Shown piece after piece: positions 41,024-49,547 of a stretch of 64,000 nucleotides of DNA. The position numbers and the translations under genes were made by a program. Every line of letters begins with the position of its first letter. Position 1 is the stretch's first letter. The stretch is from Actinoplanes nipponensis (GTDB taxonomy: Bacteria; Actinomycetota; Actinomycetes; Mycobacteriales; Micromonosporaceae): contig NZ_BOMQ01000026.1 of assembly GCF_016862275.1 (NCBI RefSeq), positions 186,001 to 250,000 of the forward strand, read 5' to 3'. A model generated the notes under the pieces. The model had not been told where the DNA came from and ran no database searches. It was given only the letters and a program-made list of their open reading frames with translations.

Positions 41024-43240
41024 ATGGGCAGCAACTGGTCGACCCTGCAGCTGACCGAGTTCTTCAGCGCGATCACCCGTTCCGGCGACGTGCCCGGCGC
41101 CGCCGGGCTGGCCGTGGAGCGGGCGGCCGAGGCCACCGAGGCGGAGATCGCCGCCGTGCTGGCCGGCGGCGACCTGCTCGCCTGTCTCGGGATGGGCCGC
41201 GACCCGCGGCCCGCGGCGCTCGCCGGGGTCGCGGCCGCCGACGAGTGTGTCACCATCGCCGGGCTGGGCACCTTCCACAGCACCGTGCACCCGCTCGGCG
41301 ACGACACCGGCGGCCGGCTGGTCCTGGGCCGCCGGGACGCGGCGTTCGAGGCCGAGGAACGCCAGATGCTGCAGGGCATGGCCAAGGTGCTCGGGCTGGC
41401 CCTGCGCGGGCTGCGGACCCTGGCCGCCGAACGCGACCTGCGCCGCGAACGCGAGCAGCAGGCCGAGGACCGCCTGGTGCTGGTCACCGCGCTGGAGAAA
41501 CGCGAGCAGCTGCTCGAGACGCTGCTGCAGATCCAGCGGGCCGTCAGTCAACGGGCCCCGCTGCAGGAGGTGCTCGACGCGGTGACCCGCGGGGCGGGCG
41601 CCGTGCTCGACGGCGCGCCCGCCGCGCTGGTGCTGCGCGACGCCGACCATCCCGACCGCACGATGGTGGCGTCGCTGGCGCCCGGTCACGAGGCCGCCCG
41701 CCACGACCCGGCGGTGCTGGGCGCGGCCGTCCGGGCCATGCGCAAGGACCACCCGGTCGAGCACGCCGCCGTGCTGGCCACGCCGGTGCACGTCGGCGGG
41801 GACGTCGCGGGCAGCCTGGTGCTGGGCCCGGTGGCGGACACGGTCCGGGCCGGCGAGCGCCGCGACGTGCTGCTGGCCTTCGCCGAGCAGGCCAGCCTGG
41901 CCCTGACCGGCGCCCACTCGATCGCCGCGGTGCGGCAGGCGTACCACGACGGGCTGACCGGCCTGCCGAACCGGATGCTGTTCCTGGAGCGGCTGGACCG
42001 CGCGCTGGAGGTCGCCACGCGGACCCGGACCCGCATCGCCGTGCTCTTCCTCGACCTGGACCTGTTCAAGCAGGTCAACGACACCCTCGGGCACGCCACC
42101 GGCGACGAGTTGCTGCGCGGGGTGGCCGGCCGGCTGGGCGCGGCGGTCCGCGGCGGGGACATGGCGGCCCGCCTCGGCGGGGACGAGTTCGCGATCCTGC
42201 TGGAGCCGGTGGCCGACGGCGCCCAGGCCCGCGAGGTCGCCGAGCGGATCACCCAGGCGGTGGCCCGGCCGTTCACGATCGCCGGCAACCAGGTGCTGAC
42301 CCGGGCCAGCATCGGCATCGCGCTCAGCGACCACGCCACCGCCTCCGGCGACGCCCTGGTGCAGGACGCCGACGTGGCGATGTACCGGGCGAAGAAGAGC
42401 CGCCCCGGCAGCTGCCTGATGTTCGAGGCCGGCATGCGCACCGACCTGCTGCGGCACGTCGCGTTGAGCGCCGACGCGGCCGGCGCGTTCGAGGCCGGCG
42501 ACTTCCGGCTGGCCTACCAGCCGATCGTCGCGCTGCGCGATGCCCGCCCGGTGGCCATGGAGGCGCTGCTGCGGTGGACCCACCCGCGGCTCGGGGAGAT
42601 CACCCCGGACACGTTCGTGCCGCTGGCCGAGCAGAGCGGCCTGATCGTCGCGCTGGGCCGGTGGGCGCTGCGCGAGGCCTGCCACCAGCTGGCCCGCTGG
42701 CACGCCGGGGGACTGCCGGAGCTCACCGTCAGCGTCAACGTGTCCGCCCGGCAGCTGGCCGACGAGCGGCTGGCCGCCGACGTCGGCACGGCCCTGGCCG
42801 AGGCCGGCGTGCCGCCGGCCGCGCTGACCCTCGACATCAGCGAGTCGGCGCTGACCCACGACCCGGGCCAGGTGCTGCGGCGGCTGCGGGCCCTGGCCCG
42901 GACCGGGGTACGGCTGGCCGTCGACGACTTCGGCAGCGGCGCCTGCCCGATGGCGCACCTCGGGCGGCTCCCCGTCGACCAGCTCAAGATCGACAATTCG
43001 CTGCTCGACGGCGTCGCCGACGACCCGCGCCGGCTGGCCATCGTGCGCAGCGTGCTCGAGCTCGGCCGCACCCTGGGGCTGCAGACCGTGGCCGAGGGCG
43101 TCGCCGAGCCGGCCCAGCTGGCCGCGCTGGCCGGCCTGCCGTGCGAGCTGGCCCAGGGCTTCCTGTTCGCCGCGCCGATGCCCGCCGCCGAGGTGCCGGA
43201 GTTCGTCGCCCGGCCGGGGCTGCTCGGCGCCGTGCGGTGA
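41024..43240 (+). CDS. GAF-GAF-GGDEF-EAL cyclic-di-GMP enzyme
   Basis: 738 residues, cytoplasmic. Two GAF-like sensory domains (about residues 15-130 and 170-300) linked by a helix (RDLRREREQQAED). The GGDEF domain has an intact active site, RLGGDEFAIL at about 385, so cyclase activity is possible. The EAL domain also looks intact: MEALLRW (E513), NVSARQ, DISESAL, VDDFGSG, LKID and VAEGV, though the loop after DDFGSG reads ACPMAHL rather than the common YSSL. It could make and break cyclic-di-GMP depending on input from the GAF domains and the FIST protein. Confidence 0.9.
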   Translation: MGSNWSTLQLTEFFSAITRSGDVPGAAGLAVERAAEATEAEIAAVLAGGDLLACLGMGRDPRPAALAGVAAADECVTIAGLGTFHSTVHPLGDDTGGRLVLGRRDAAFEAEERQMLQGMAKVLGLALRGLRTLAAERDLRREREQQAEDRLVLVTALEKREQLLETLLQIQRAVSQRAPLQEVLDAVTRGAGAVLDGAPAALVLRDADHPDRTMVASLAPGHEAARHDPAVLGAAVRAMRKDHPVEHAAVLATPVHVGGDVAGSLVLGPVADTVRAGERRDVLLAFAEQASLALTGAHSIAAVRQAYHDGLTGLPNRMLFLERLDRALEVATRTRTRIAVLFLDLDLFKQVNDTLGHATGDELLRGVAGRLGAAVRGGDMAARLGGDEFAILLEPVADGAQAREVAERITQAVARPFTIAGNQVLTRASIGIALSDHATASGDALVQDADVAMYRAKKSRPGSCLMFEAGMRTDLLRHVALSADAAGAFEAGDFRLAYQPIVALRDARPVAMEALLRWTHPRLGEITPDTFVPLAEQSGLIVALGRWALREACHQLARWHAGGLPELTVSVNVSARQLADERLAADVGTALAEAGVPPAALTLDISESALTHDPGQVLRRLRALARTGVRLAVDDFGSGACPMAHLGRLPVDQLKIDNSLLDGVADDPRRLAIVRSVLELGRTLGLQTVAEGVAEPAQLAALAGLPCELAQGFLFAAPMPAAEVPEFVARPGLLGAVR

Positions 43241-43249
43241 GCAGGCGTG

Positions 43250-43271
43250 CCCGTCCCGCCGGCCGGACGGG
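43250..43271. terminator. Hairpin between convergent genes
   Basis: CCCGTCC at 43250-43256 and its complement at 43265-43271 with an 8-base loop, in the 37-base gap between the cyclic-di-GMP gene and the DapA-like gene. Confidence 0.55.
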
Positions 43272-43277
43272 TTGCGG

Positions 43278-44132
43278 CTAGAGCTGCTCCAGCGCGGCCC
43301 GCAGGCTGTCCGCGCCGGCCGGCACCAGCGGCAGCCGTACCGCCGGGGTCGGGATCCGGCCCTGGGCGTGCAGCACCGCCTTGACCACGGTGGGGTTGGG
43401 CTCGGCGAACACGGCCAGCGCCAGCGCGGTGAGCCGCCGGCCGAGCTCGCGGGCCCGCGGCAGGTCGCCGGCGTGCCACGCGCGGACCAGCTCGGCGAAG
43501 CGGCCGGTGTCCAGGTGTGCCGAGGCCAGGATGCCGCCGTGCGCGCCCAGCGCCAGCAGCGGCGCCACGTACGCGTCGTCGCCGCCGAGCACCGCGAACC
43601 CGGCCGGCGGGTCCGCCATCAGCTCCACGGTCACGGCGTCGATCCCGCCGGCGGCCCACTTCACCCCGGCCACGCCCGGGATCGCGGCCAGGCGCCGCAT
43701 CGCGGCGGCCGACAACGGCTGGGCGGTCCGGTACGGCACGTGGTAGACGAGGACCGGCACCGGGCTGGCCGCGGCCAGCGCCGCGAAGTAGGCGAGCACG
43801 CCGTCCTCGCCGGGCCGCAGGAACGGCGGGACCAGGCTCAGCGCGGCCCCGGCGCCCGGCCACCGGCGCAGGGCGCGCACCGCCGGCACCGAGTTCGCCC
43901 CGACCGTCAGCACGGCGTCGCGCTCGGCGCACACCTGCGCCACCACGTCGACCACGGCCTGCTGTTCCGCCGGGCTCAACGCGGCCGGCTCCCCGGTGGT
44001 GCCCAGCGCCACCAGCCCGGCCGCGCCGCCGTCCAGCACCTCGCCGGCGAGCGCCCGCAACGCGTCCAGGGCCACCTCCCCGGCCGCGTCGAACGGGGTG
44101 ATCAGCGGCACGTGCACACCGGAGAAGGTCAT
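43278..44132 (-). CDS. Dihydrodipicolinate synthase-family aldolase
   Basis: 284-residue TIM-barrel class I aldolase. Features: PLITPFDAAGEV at the start, GTTGEPAALSPAEQ, Tyr in YHVPYRT and the Schiff-base Lys in GVKWAAG. The family includes DapA, N-acetylneuraminate lyase and keto-sugar-acid aldolases. A divergent LysR regulator 70 bases away favours a catabolic role, not housekeeping lysine synthesis. The exact aldol substrate cannot be read. Confidence 0.82.
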   Translation of the reverse strand: MTFSGVHVPLITPFDAAGEVALDALRALAGEVLDGGAAGLVALGTTGEPAALSPAEQQAVVDVVAQVCAERDAVLTVGANSVPAVRALRRWPGAGAALSLVPPFLRPGEDGVLAYFAALAAASPVPVLVYHVPYRTAQPLSAAAMRRLAAIPGVAGVKWAAGGIDAVTVELMADPPAGFAVLGGDDAYVAPLLALGAHGGILASAHLDTGRFAELVRAWHAGDLPRARELGRRLTALALAVFAEPNPTVVKAVLHAQGRIPTPAVRLPLVPAGADSLRAALEQL

Positions 44133-44202
44133 GAGGCCAGCCTCGGGCCCCGGCGACGTAAGATCCAGTTCCTATTCCTGCGGAGAACCGTAAGCTCAGC
44201 TG

Positions 44203-45123
44203 ATGCTGGATGTCCGGCGCCTGCGCCTGCTCTGCGACCTCGCCCGCCTCGACACGATCGCCGCCGTCGCGCAGGCCCACATGTACACGCCCTCGGCGGT
44301 CTCGCAGCAGCTGTCCGCCCTGGAACGCGAGGTCGGCCTGCCGCTGCTGGAACGCACCGGCCGCCGGGTCAGCCTCACCGCGGCCGGACGGGTGCTGGTG
44401 CAGCACGGCGAGACCGTGCTGGCCGCCCTGGAGCAGACGACGACCGCGCTCGCCGCCCTGGCCACCGGCCTGTCCGGGCCGCTGCGCATCGGCGCCTTCC
44501 CCACCGCGGTCCGCACGCTGCTGCCGGCCACGCTGGTCGCCCTGGCCGCCCGCCACCCCGGCCTGGACCTGATGGTCACCGAGCTGGATCCGGTGGCGGT
44601 GCCCGACGCGCTGCACGACCACCGGCTCGACGTGGGCCTGCTGCACGACTACGACGTCGTCCCGGTGCGGCCCGACCCGATGCTGGACACCGTGCCGCTG
44701 CTCGACGAGACGGTGTACCTGGCCCTGCCGGCCGGCGGCGGCGGGTCCCTGCGGGAGCAGCGCGACGCCGACTGGATCGTGGCCAGCCCCGGCACCCTGT
44801 GCCAGGAGGTGACCCTGCACGTGTGCCGGGCGGCCGGCTTCACCCCGCGGGTCCGGCACCAGGCCGACGACTTCACCACGGTGCTGGCGCTGGTCGCGGC
44901 CGGGCAGGGCGTGTCGCTGGTGCCGGAGCTGGCCACGGCGACGCCGCCCACCGGCGTCTGGCTGGTGCCGCTGCAGACGCGCCGGCGTACCCGGATCGCG
45001 TACCGCCGCGGCGCGGCCACCCACCCGGCGGTGGCCGCGTTCGTCACCGAGATCCGCGCCGCGAGCAGCACCTACGGCCTACCGCCGGCCACCGGGCGGC
45101 GCCCGCCGCACGGCGATCGGTGA
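44203..45123 (+). CDS. LysR-family regulator
   Basis: 306 residues. N-terminal winged helix: LRLLCDLARLDTIAAVAQAH, YTPSAVSQQLSALEREVGLP and LLERTGRRVSLTAAGRVLVQ, followed by a periplasmic-binding-protein-like effector domain (RIGAFPTAVRTLLPATLVAL; VALVAAGQGVSLVPEL). Divergent from the DapA-like gene with a 70-base shared region, the classical LysR arrangement, so it probably regulates that gene and itself. A longer than usual Pro-rich tail ends the protein. Confidence 0.88.
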   Translation: MLDVRRLRLLCDLARLDTIAAVAQAHMYTPSAVSQQLSALEREVGLPLLERTGRRVSLTAAGRVLVQHGETVLAALEQTTTALAALATGLSGPLRIGAFPTAVRTLLPATLVALAARHPGLDLMVTELDPVAVPDALHDHRLDVGLLHDYDVVPVRPDPMLDTVPLLDETVYLALPAGGGGSLREQRDADWIVASPGTLCQEVTLHVCRAAGFTPRVRHQADDFTTVLALVAAGQGVSLVPELATATPPTGVWLVPLQTRRRTRIAYRRGAATHPAVAAFVTEIRAASSTYGLPPATGRRPPHGDR

Positions 45124-45205
45124 AATCCGGCGGCCGATGCAACCGTGGACCGCTCGCCGAGCGTGAGGAGGACACACGCACGCGCCGAGGGGAAGCGGGT
45201 CAAGC

Positions 45206-45769
45206 GTGACCGACGAGGACTACCGGGCGTTCTACGCGTCCGCGTTCGCCCGGCTGGTCGGGCAGGTGTACCTGCTGACCGGCGACTTCGGCGAGGCTCA
45301 GGACGCCGTGCAGGAGGCGTTCATCCGCGCCTGGGCCCGGCGGCGGCGGTTCGCCGACGGCGACGAGCCGGAGGCCTGGATCCGAACGGTCGCCCGCCGG
45401 GTGGCGGTCAGCCGCTGGCGCGCCCGCCGGTCCCGGCTGGCCGCCTGGCGGCGCCACGGCGCGGCGCCGGACGTGCCAGCACCCGGCGTGAACACCCCGC
45501 TGATCGTGGCGGCCCTGCAACGGCTGCCCGAGGAGCAGCGCCGCGCGATCGTGCTGCACCACCTCTGCGACCGCACCGTCGACCAGGTCGCCGCCGAGAC
45601 CGGGGCGCCGGCCGGGACGGTCAAGGCCAGGCTGTCGCGCGGGCGCGACGCGCTGCGGCAGCTCCTGGCGGAAGCCGAGCTCGACGAGCCCGCTCGGCGG
45701 CAGCTACCCGCCGCGCGCCGGGCGTTGCGGCCCGACGACATCGTGACCCTGGGGGGCCGGCATGTCTGA
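45206..45769 (+). CDS. ECF sigma factor
   Basis: 187 residues. Region 2: YASAFARLVGQVYLLTGDFGEAQDAVQEAFIRAW (the DAVQEAF core binding the -10). Region 4: LQRLPEEQRRAIVLHHLCDRTVDQVAAETGAPAGTVKARLSRGRDAL. There is an acidic-to-basic linker of usual length, fitting the SigE-like group of actinomycetes. Start GTG 45206. The following gene overlaps its last eight bases and encodes a single-helix membrane protein, the usual position for an anti-sigma factor. Confidence 0.9.
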   Translation: MTDEDYRAFYASAFARLVGQVYLLTGDFGEAQDAVQEAFIRAWARRRRFADGDEPEAWIRTVARRVAVSRWRARRSRLAAWRRHGAAPDVPAPGVNTPLIVAALQRLPEEQRRAIVLHHLCDRTVDQVAAETGAPAGTVKARLSRGRDALRQLLAEAELDEPARRQLPAARRALRPDDIVTLGGRHV

Positions 45770-46670
45770 GCTGGAACGCCTCGACCCGTCCGGCCGCAGG
45801 CCGGCGCCGATCGAGAACCCCGTGCTGGACAACCCGCTGCCCGGCTTGGAGGAACTGCTGCGGGAGGCGGCCGCCGGGGCCCGGCGGCGGGCCTTCGTGC
45901 CGTCGTACGAGTTGGTCGAGGGGGTGGCCCGGGGCCGGCGCACCGCCCGGGTCGCGGCGCGTGGTCTGTTCGGGATCGTGCTGGCCGTCGCCGTCGGGGT
46001 GCCGGTGGCGCTGGGCGCCGGACGGGGCGACAGCGGCCCCACACCGCCGCCGGCCGCGGTCGTGCCGGTGGAGACCGCCGCGGTCGTCGACCCGTCCATG
46101 CGCCAGTACCAGACCAGGATCCCGATTCTGCTGTGGACGCAGGATCCCCGGGCGAAAACAGACTCGGCGGAATGGGTGCAGAATTTCCTGACCGCGGTGT
46201 TCTCCGGGCTCGGCAACGGCGACCGCGACTACAGCCCCTTCAAGGACCTGCGGGAGGTCTTCAAGGACGCCCCGGCCGGCGGCCCGGCCCTCGCCATCGA
46301 CCAGTCGACCACGAGGGCGCAGCTGGAACGGGCCGCCGCGAACCTGCGCAAGCTGCCCGGGATCCGCAGCGCCCGGGTCATCGAGGTCACCGGGCTGTGG
46401 TTCACGGTTTCGGCGAGCCGCCCGGCCCGCATCGTCGACGGGCGGTGGGAGGACAGCCCGGCCATCGATCCCAACGTGGGTTTCCGCGGCTCGGCCGCCG
46501 GCGGCGGCAAGGACGCCGACGGCAACCGCGTGGTCTGGACCCGCGCCACCTACATCGGGCCGCCGATCACCCGCGCGGCCTTCGACCGGCTGCGGCGCGA
46601 GGCCGCCACGACGATGGGCATCGCCGTGTCCCGGGTCGTGGTCACCGCCGAGTCGGCTGCACCCCGTTAG
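45762..46670 (+). CDS. Single-pass membrane protein, possible anti-sigma factor
   Basis: 302 residues. An N-terminal cytoplasmic part of about 65 residues (ENPVLDNPLPGLEELLREAA) lacks the zinc-binding HxxxCxxC of classic ZAS anti-sigma factors. One membrane helix follows (ARGLFGIVLAVAVGVPVALGA), then an extracellular domain (for example RSARVIEVTGLWFTVSASRP). Overlap with the sigma gene suggests partnership. The extracytoplasmic part resembles conserved actinomycete proteins often encoded behind SigE-type sigma genes, but I cannot name its family. Confidence 0.65.
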   Translation: MSELERLDPSGRRPAPIENPVLDNPLPGLEELLREAAAGARRRAFVPSYELVEGVARGRRTARVAARGLFGIVLAVAVGVPVALGAGRGDSGPTPPPAAVVPVETAAVVDPSMRQYQTRIPILLWTQDPRAKTDSAEWVQNFLTAVFSGLGNGDRDYSPFKDLREVFKDAPAGGPALAIDQSTTRAQLERAAANLRKLPGIRSARVIEVTGLWFTVSASRPARIVDGRWEDSPAIDPNVGFRGSAAGGGKDADGNRVVWTRATYIGPPITRAAFDRLRREAATTMGIAVSRVVVTAESAAPR

Positions 46671-46691
46671 GCGCCAACCAAGACGCGACTC

Positions 46692-46721
46692 TTGACACCC
46701 GAACCATACTTCATGAATACT
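46692..46721 (+). promoter_or_regulatory. Promoter for the terC operon
   Basis: TTGACA at 46692-46697 and GAATAC(T) at 46715-46721 with a 17-18-base spacer: a near-consensus vegetative promoter. Transcription would start about 46728, immediately before the riboswitch. Confidence 0.65.
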
Positions 46722-46732
46722 GGTACGTAGTT

Positions 46733-46840
46733 CGAGGGGGAGTACCCGACGCTTCACGCATCGCCGTCAGTACGGGCCGGCCTATCCGGTTCCCGGCGGT
46801 GCAGCCACCGGTGCGGTGGCCCGGGGAGACCTTCGTCCAG
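46733..46840 (+). promoter_or_regulatory. yybP-ykoY manganese riboswitch
   Basis: The leader has the hallmark 5' GGGGGAGTA (46736 onward), an internal set of GC-rich stems, and a 3' GGGGAGACCTTCGTCC (46823-46838). Sequence of this type upstream of terC is known in actinobacteria, and yybP-ykoY RNAs sense Mn2+. The last 16 bases can pair with 46871-46887 (one bulged A), covering the AAAGG ribosome site of terC. Mn2+ binding would hold the 3' strand in the aptamer and free the site. The mechanism is inferred from base complementarity. Confidence 0.8.
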
Positions 46841-46888
46841 TAGTGCCGGCCCGCCGCCACGGGTCCGGCCGGACGAAAGGTCTCCCCC

Positions 46889-47875
46889 TTGTCTGCTTCC
46901 TGGTGGGTCTGGGCGGCGCTGATGGTGGCGATCGCGGCGATGCTCGCGGTCGACCTGTTCCTGCACCGTGACAACCATGTGATCGGGTTCCGTGAGGCCG
47001 CGGTGTGGTCCGGGGTCTGGATCGTCGCCGGGTTGTTGTTCGGCGTGGTGTTGTGGGTGTGGCAGGGCGGTGAGGTCGCCGGCACCTACTACGCGGGTTA
47101 TCTGATCGAGAAGGCGTTGTCGATCGACAACGTGTTCGTCTTCGCGCTGATCTTCACCTACTTCGCCGTGCCCGCGGCGGTGCAGCACAAGGTGCTGTTC
47201 TGGGGTGTCATCGGGGCGTTGCTGTTCCGGCTGGTGTTCATCTTCGTCGGCGCGGAGCTGCTGGAGACGTTCTTCTGGACGGCGTACGTGTTCGGCGCCT
47301 TCCTGGTCTACACCGGTTACAAGATGGCGTTCCGCCACGGCGGGCAGAGTTCGCCGGAGCGCAACCTGGTCGTGCGGCTGGTCCGCAAGGTCATCCCCAC
47401 CGACGCCCGGTACCACGGTGACCGGTTCTTCACCCGCATCGACGGCAAGCGCGTGGCGACTCTGCTGTTCGTGGTGCTGATCGCGGTGGAGGCCACCGAC
47501 CTGATTTTCGCCGTGGACAGTGTCGCGGCGATCCTGGCCATCACCACCAGCACGTTCATCGTCTGGGCGGCCAACGCCTTCGCCATCCTGGGGCTGCGGA
47601 GTCTGTACTTCTGCCTGGCCGGGCTGCTGCGCCGGTTCGTGCATCTGCACTACGGCCTGGCCGTGTTGCTGGCCTTCGCCGGGGTCAAGCTGATCCTGTC
47701 GGAGACCCCGGTCGGCAAGCTGCCGCTGCCGCTCACCCTCGGCGTCATCGTCGCCACCATCGCCGTCTCCATCGGATGGAGCCTGCGCAGCACCCGCGGC
47801 GCGGCCACCCCGGACACCGACGACACCGACGACACCGACGACACCACCACCCGGAAGGAAGTGACCAGCTCATGA
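46889..47875 (+). CDS. TerC family membrane metal exporter
   Basis: 328 residues with seven or more helices. Family signatures: MLAVDLFLH, EKALSIDNVFVFALIF, and EATDLIFAVDSVAAILA (paired Asp residues in membrane, metal binding). TerC/MeeF-type proteins export Mn2+ or load it into exported enzymes. TTG 46889 is the start because the ribosome site GACGAAAGG lies just upstream and the riboswitch pairing ends there. The C-terminal tail holds a 9-base repeat encoding DTD three times (DTDDTDDTDDTTT), acidic and possibly metal-binding. First gene of a three-gene operon. Confidence 0.92.
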   Translation: MSASWWVWAALMVAIAAMLAVDLFLHRDNHVIGFREAAVWSGVWIVAGLLFGVVLWVWQGGEVAGTYYAGYLIEKALSIDNVFVFALIFTYFAVPAAVQHKVLFWGVIGALLFRLVFIFVGAELLETFFWTAYVFGAFLVYTGYKMAFRHGGQSSPERNLVVRLVRKVIPTDARYHGDRFFTRIDGKRVATLLFVVLIAVEATDLIFAVDSVAAILAITTSTFIVWAANAFAILGLRSLYFCLAGLLRRFVHLHYGLAVLLAFAGVKLILSETPVGKLPLPLTLGVIVATIAVSIGWSLRSTRGAATPDTDDTDDTDDTTTRKEVTSS

Positions 47876-48348
47876 CCAGCGTCGCGGAACGCCCCCGCAG
47901 CTACACGATCCCCGGTCGCACCCGCGGTTCGGGACCCGTGCTCGCCGTACTGACCAACGCACCGACCGACCCGGCCGTGGCCGCCCGCACCGGCACCCTG
48001 CTGATCGCCGCCGCGGCGGTCCCCACCACCGGATGCAGCGTCGACGCGCTGCTGCACCACTCCCGCGACCGGCGCCTCCGGTCCCGGAGCATCGCGGTCG
48101 TCGCCCGGGTCACGCCCATCCTGCACGCCGCCGGGGTCGCCTACTTCCGCTCCACCCTGCTGCTCCCGCCCGGCACCGACACCCGGCACGGCGTGCCGAT
48201 GGCTGCCGTGAGCCAGCTGGTCGACCGGTTCGGGGCCGTCGTCGTGGTCACCGCCGAGCCACTGCACGACCCCACCGGCGCGCTGGAACCCGTTCCGCAC
48301 CACCACGGCCCGGCCGCCACGCCGGCCCGTACCCCCGTCCTCAGCTGA
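47872..48348 (+). CDS. Unknown protein in the Mn-riboswitch operon
   Basis: 158 residues, coupled to terC by an ATGA overlap. I do not recognise the family. The middle contains alternating hydrophobic strand-like and helical segments (GPVLAVLTNAPTDPAV; TGTLLIAAAAVP; RSIAVVARVTPILHAAGV; FGAVVVVTAEPL), suggesting a small alpha/beta fold, and there are His-rich bits (ALLHHSRD, PVPHHHGP) that could bind metal. No signal peptide or membrane helix. The C-terminus is Pro/Ala-rich. Its place between a Mn2+ exporter and a baeRF3 protein is the only functional clue. Confidence 0.75.
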   Translation: MTSVAERPRSYTIPGRTRGSGPVLAVLTNAPTDPAVAARTGTLLIAAAAVPTTGCSVDALLHHSRDRRLRSRSIAVVARVTPILHAAGVAYFRSTLLLPPGTDTRHGVPMAAVSQLVDRFGAVVVVTAEPLHDPTGALEPVPHHHGPAATPARTPVLS

Positions 48349-48384
48349 GCCAACCCGCCACCGTCGACCCTGGAGGAACCCGCG

Positions 48385-49488
48385 ATGCCCACCGCCACCG
48401 CCTCGGCCCCGGCCGCCGCGCAGATCACCGCCCTGCAACAGGTCCGCGAGTACCCGGCGATCAGCGTCCTGCTCACCACCACCCCGGCCGCGCAACTGAC
48501 CCGCGCCGACGCGCTGCGCCTGGAGGCGCTGGCCGGCCGGGCCGTCGACCGGGTCCGCGCCGAGCTGCTGCCCGAGGCGGCCGCTCCCGCCGTACGCCGG
48601 CTGCACGACCTCGTCGAGCAGGCCCGCCGCGGCCCCGCCACCCAGGCCCTGGCCCTGTACGCCTCGGCCGGCACCGCCTCGCTGATCCGGCTGCCGGTCG
48701 CCGTCCGCGACCGCGCCGTCGTCGACCCGACCTTCGCCACCCGCGACCTCGTCCGCTCCCTGCACCGCACGCCCCGCCACCTCGTCCTGGCGCTCAACTC
48801 CGGCCACGCCCGCCTGTTCGACGCGGCCGGCGACACCCTGCTGCCCGCCCTGACCACCGCCTTCCCGCTCACCGCCGACCCGCCGGCGGGCCCGAACAAG
48901 CGGGGCCGCGCCGACCGCCCGGCCCGCGCCGGCGATCCCGACAACCTGGACTTCCACCGCCGCGTCGACGCCGCCCTGGGCACCTACCTGCGCCTGCACC
49001 CGGCGCCGCTGGTGCTGGCCGGCAGCGAACGCGCCATCGCCGCGTTCCGCCGCGTCTCCACCAACTGCGCCCGGCTCGCCGGCGCCGTCACCGGCAACCT
49101 GACCCACGCCAACCGCACCGTGCTGACCACCCGGATCCGCGCCGTCCTCGACGACTACCTGCGCCGGCGCCAGCACGAGGCCCTCACCCTGATCGACCAG
49201 CGCAGGTCCGCCGGCCGGGTCGCCGCCGGCATGCCAGCCGCCTGGCTGGCCGCCCGCACCCAGCGCCCCGAGATGCTGGCGGTCGACGAGTCGCTGTTCT
49301 ACCCCGCCCGGCTGTCCGACGACGGCGACACCCTCACCCCGGCCGACGACCCGGAACACCCCGACGTCATCGACGACGCCGTCGACGAACTCATCGAGCT
49401 CGTCCTGGTCCGCGGCGGCTGGATCGCCTTCACCGACCCGGGCGCGCTCGACCACCACCACGGCGTCGCCCTCACGGTCCGCCGCTGA
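48385..49488 (+). CDS. baeRF3-type protein (bacterial archaeo-eukaryotic release factor family)
   Basis: 367 residues. The N-terminal part (ALQQVREYPAISVLLTTTPA; LIRLPVAVRDRAVVDPTFATRDLVRSLHRT) and the middle (HLVLALNSGHARLFDAAGD; PAPLVLAGSERAIAAFRRVS) match the baeRF3 group of eRF1-like proteins. The conserved release-factor GGQ is not visible. Related proteins are thought to act on ribosomes, possibly in resolving stalled translation, but this is prediction. A good site (GGAGGA) precedes ATG 48385, 36 bases after the unknown protein, so it is part of the terC operon. Confidence 0.78.
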   Translation: MPTATASAPAAAQITALQQVREYPAISVLLTTTPAAQLTRADALRLEALAGRAVDRVRAELLPEAAAPAVRRLHDLVEQARRGPATQALALYASAGTASLIRLPVAVRDRAVVDPTFATRDLVRSLHRTPRHLVLALNSGHARLFDAAGDTLLPALTTAFPLTADPPAGPNKRGRADRPARAGDPDNLDFHRRVDAALGTYLRLHPAPLVLAGSERAIAAFRRVSTNCARLAGAVTGNLTHANRTVLTTRIRAVLDDYLRRRQHEALTLIDQRRSAGRVAAGMPAAWLAARTQRPEMLAVDESLFYPARLSDDGDTLTPADDPEHPDVIDDAVDELIELVLVRGGWIAFTDPGALDHHHGVALTVRR

Positions 49489-49547
49489 CCGCCCACCACC
49501 GGGGTAAATCGCTGTCGGTGGCCGGGGCGCGGTGGTAGACAGCCGGA

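Noticed and set aside
48385..49488. baeRF3 gene as part of a phage-defence system
   Set aside because: No nuclease, toxin or other defence gene is adjacent; the Mn2+-riboswitch and TerC context points to metal response.
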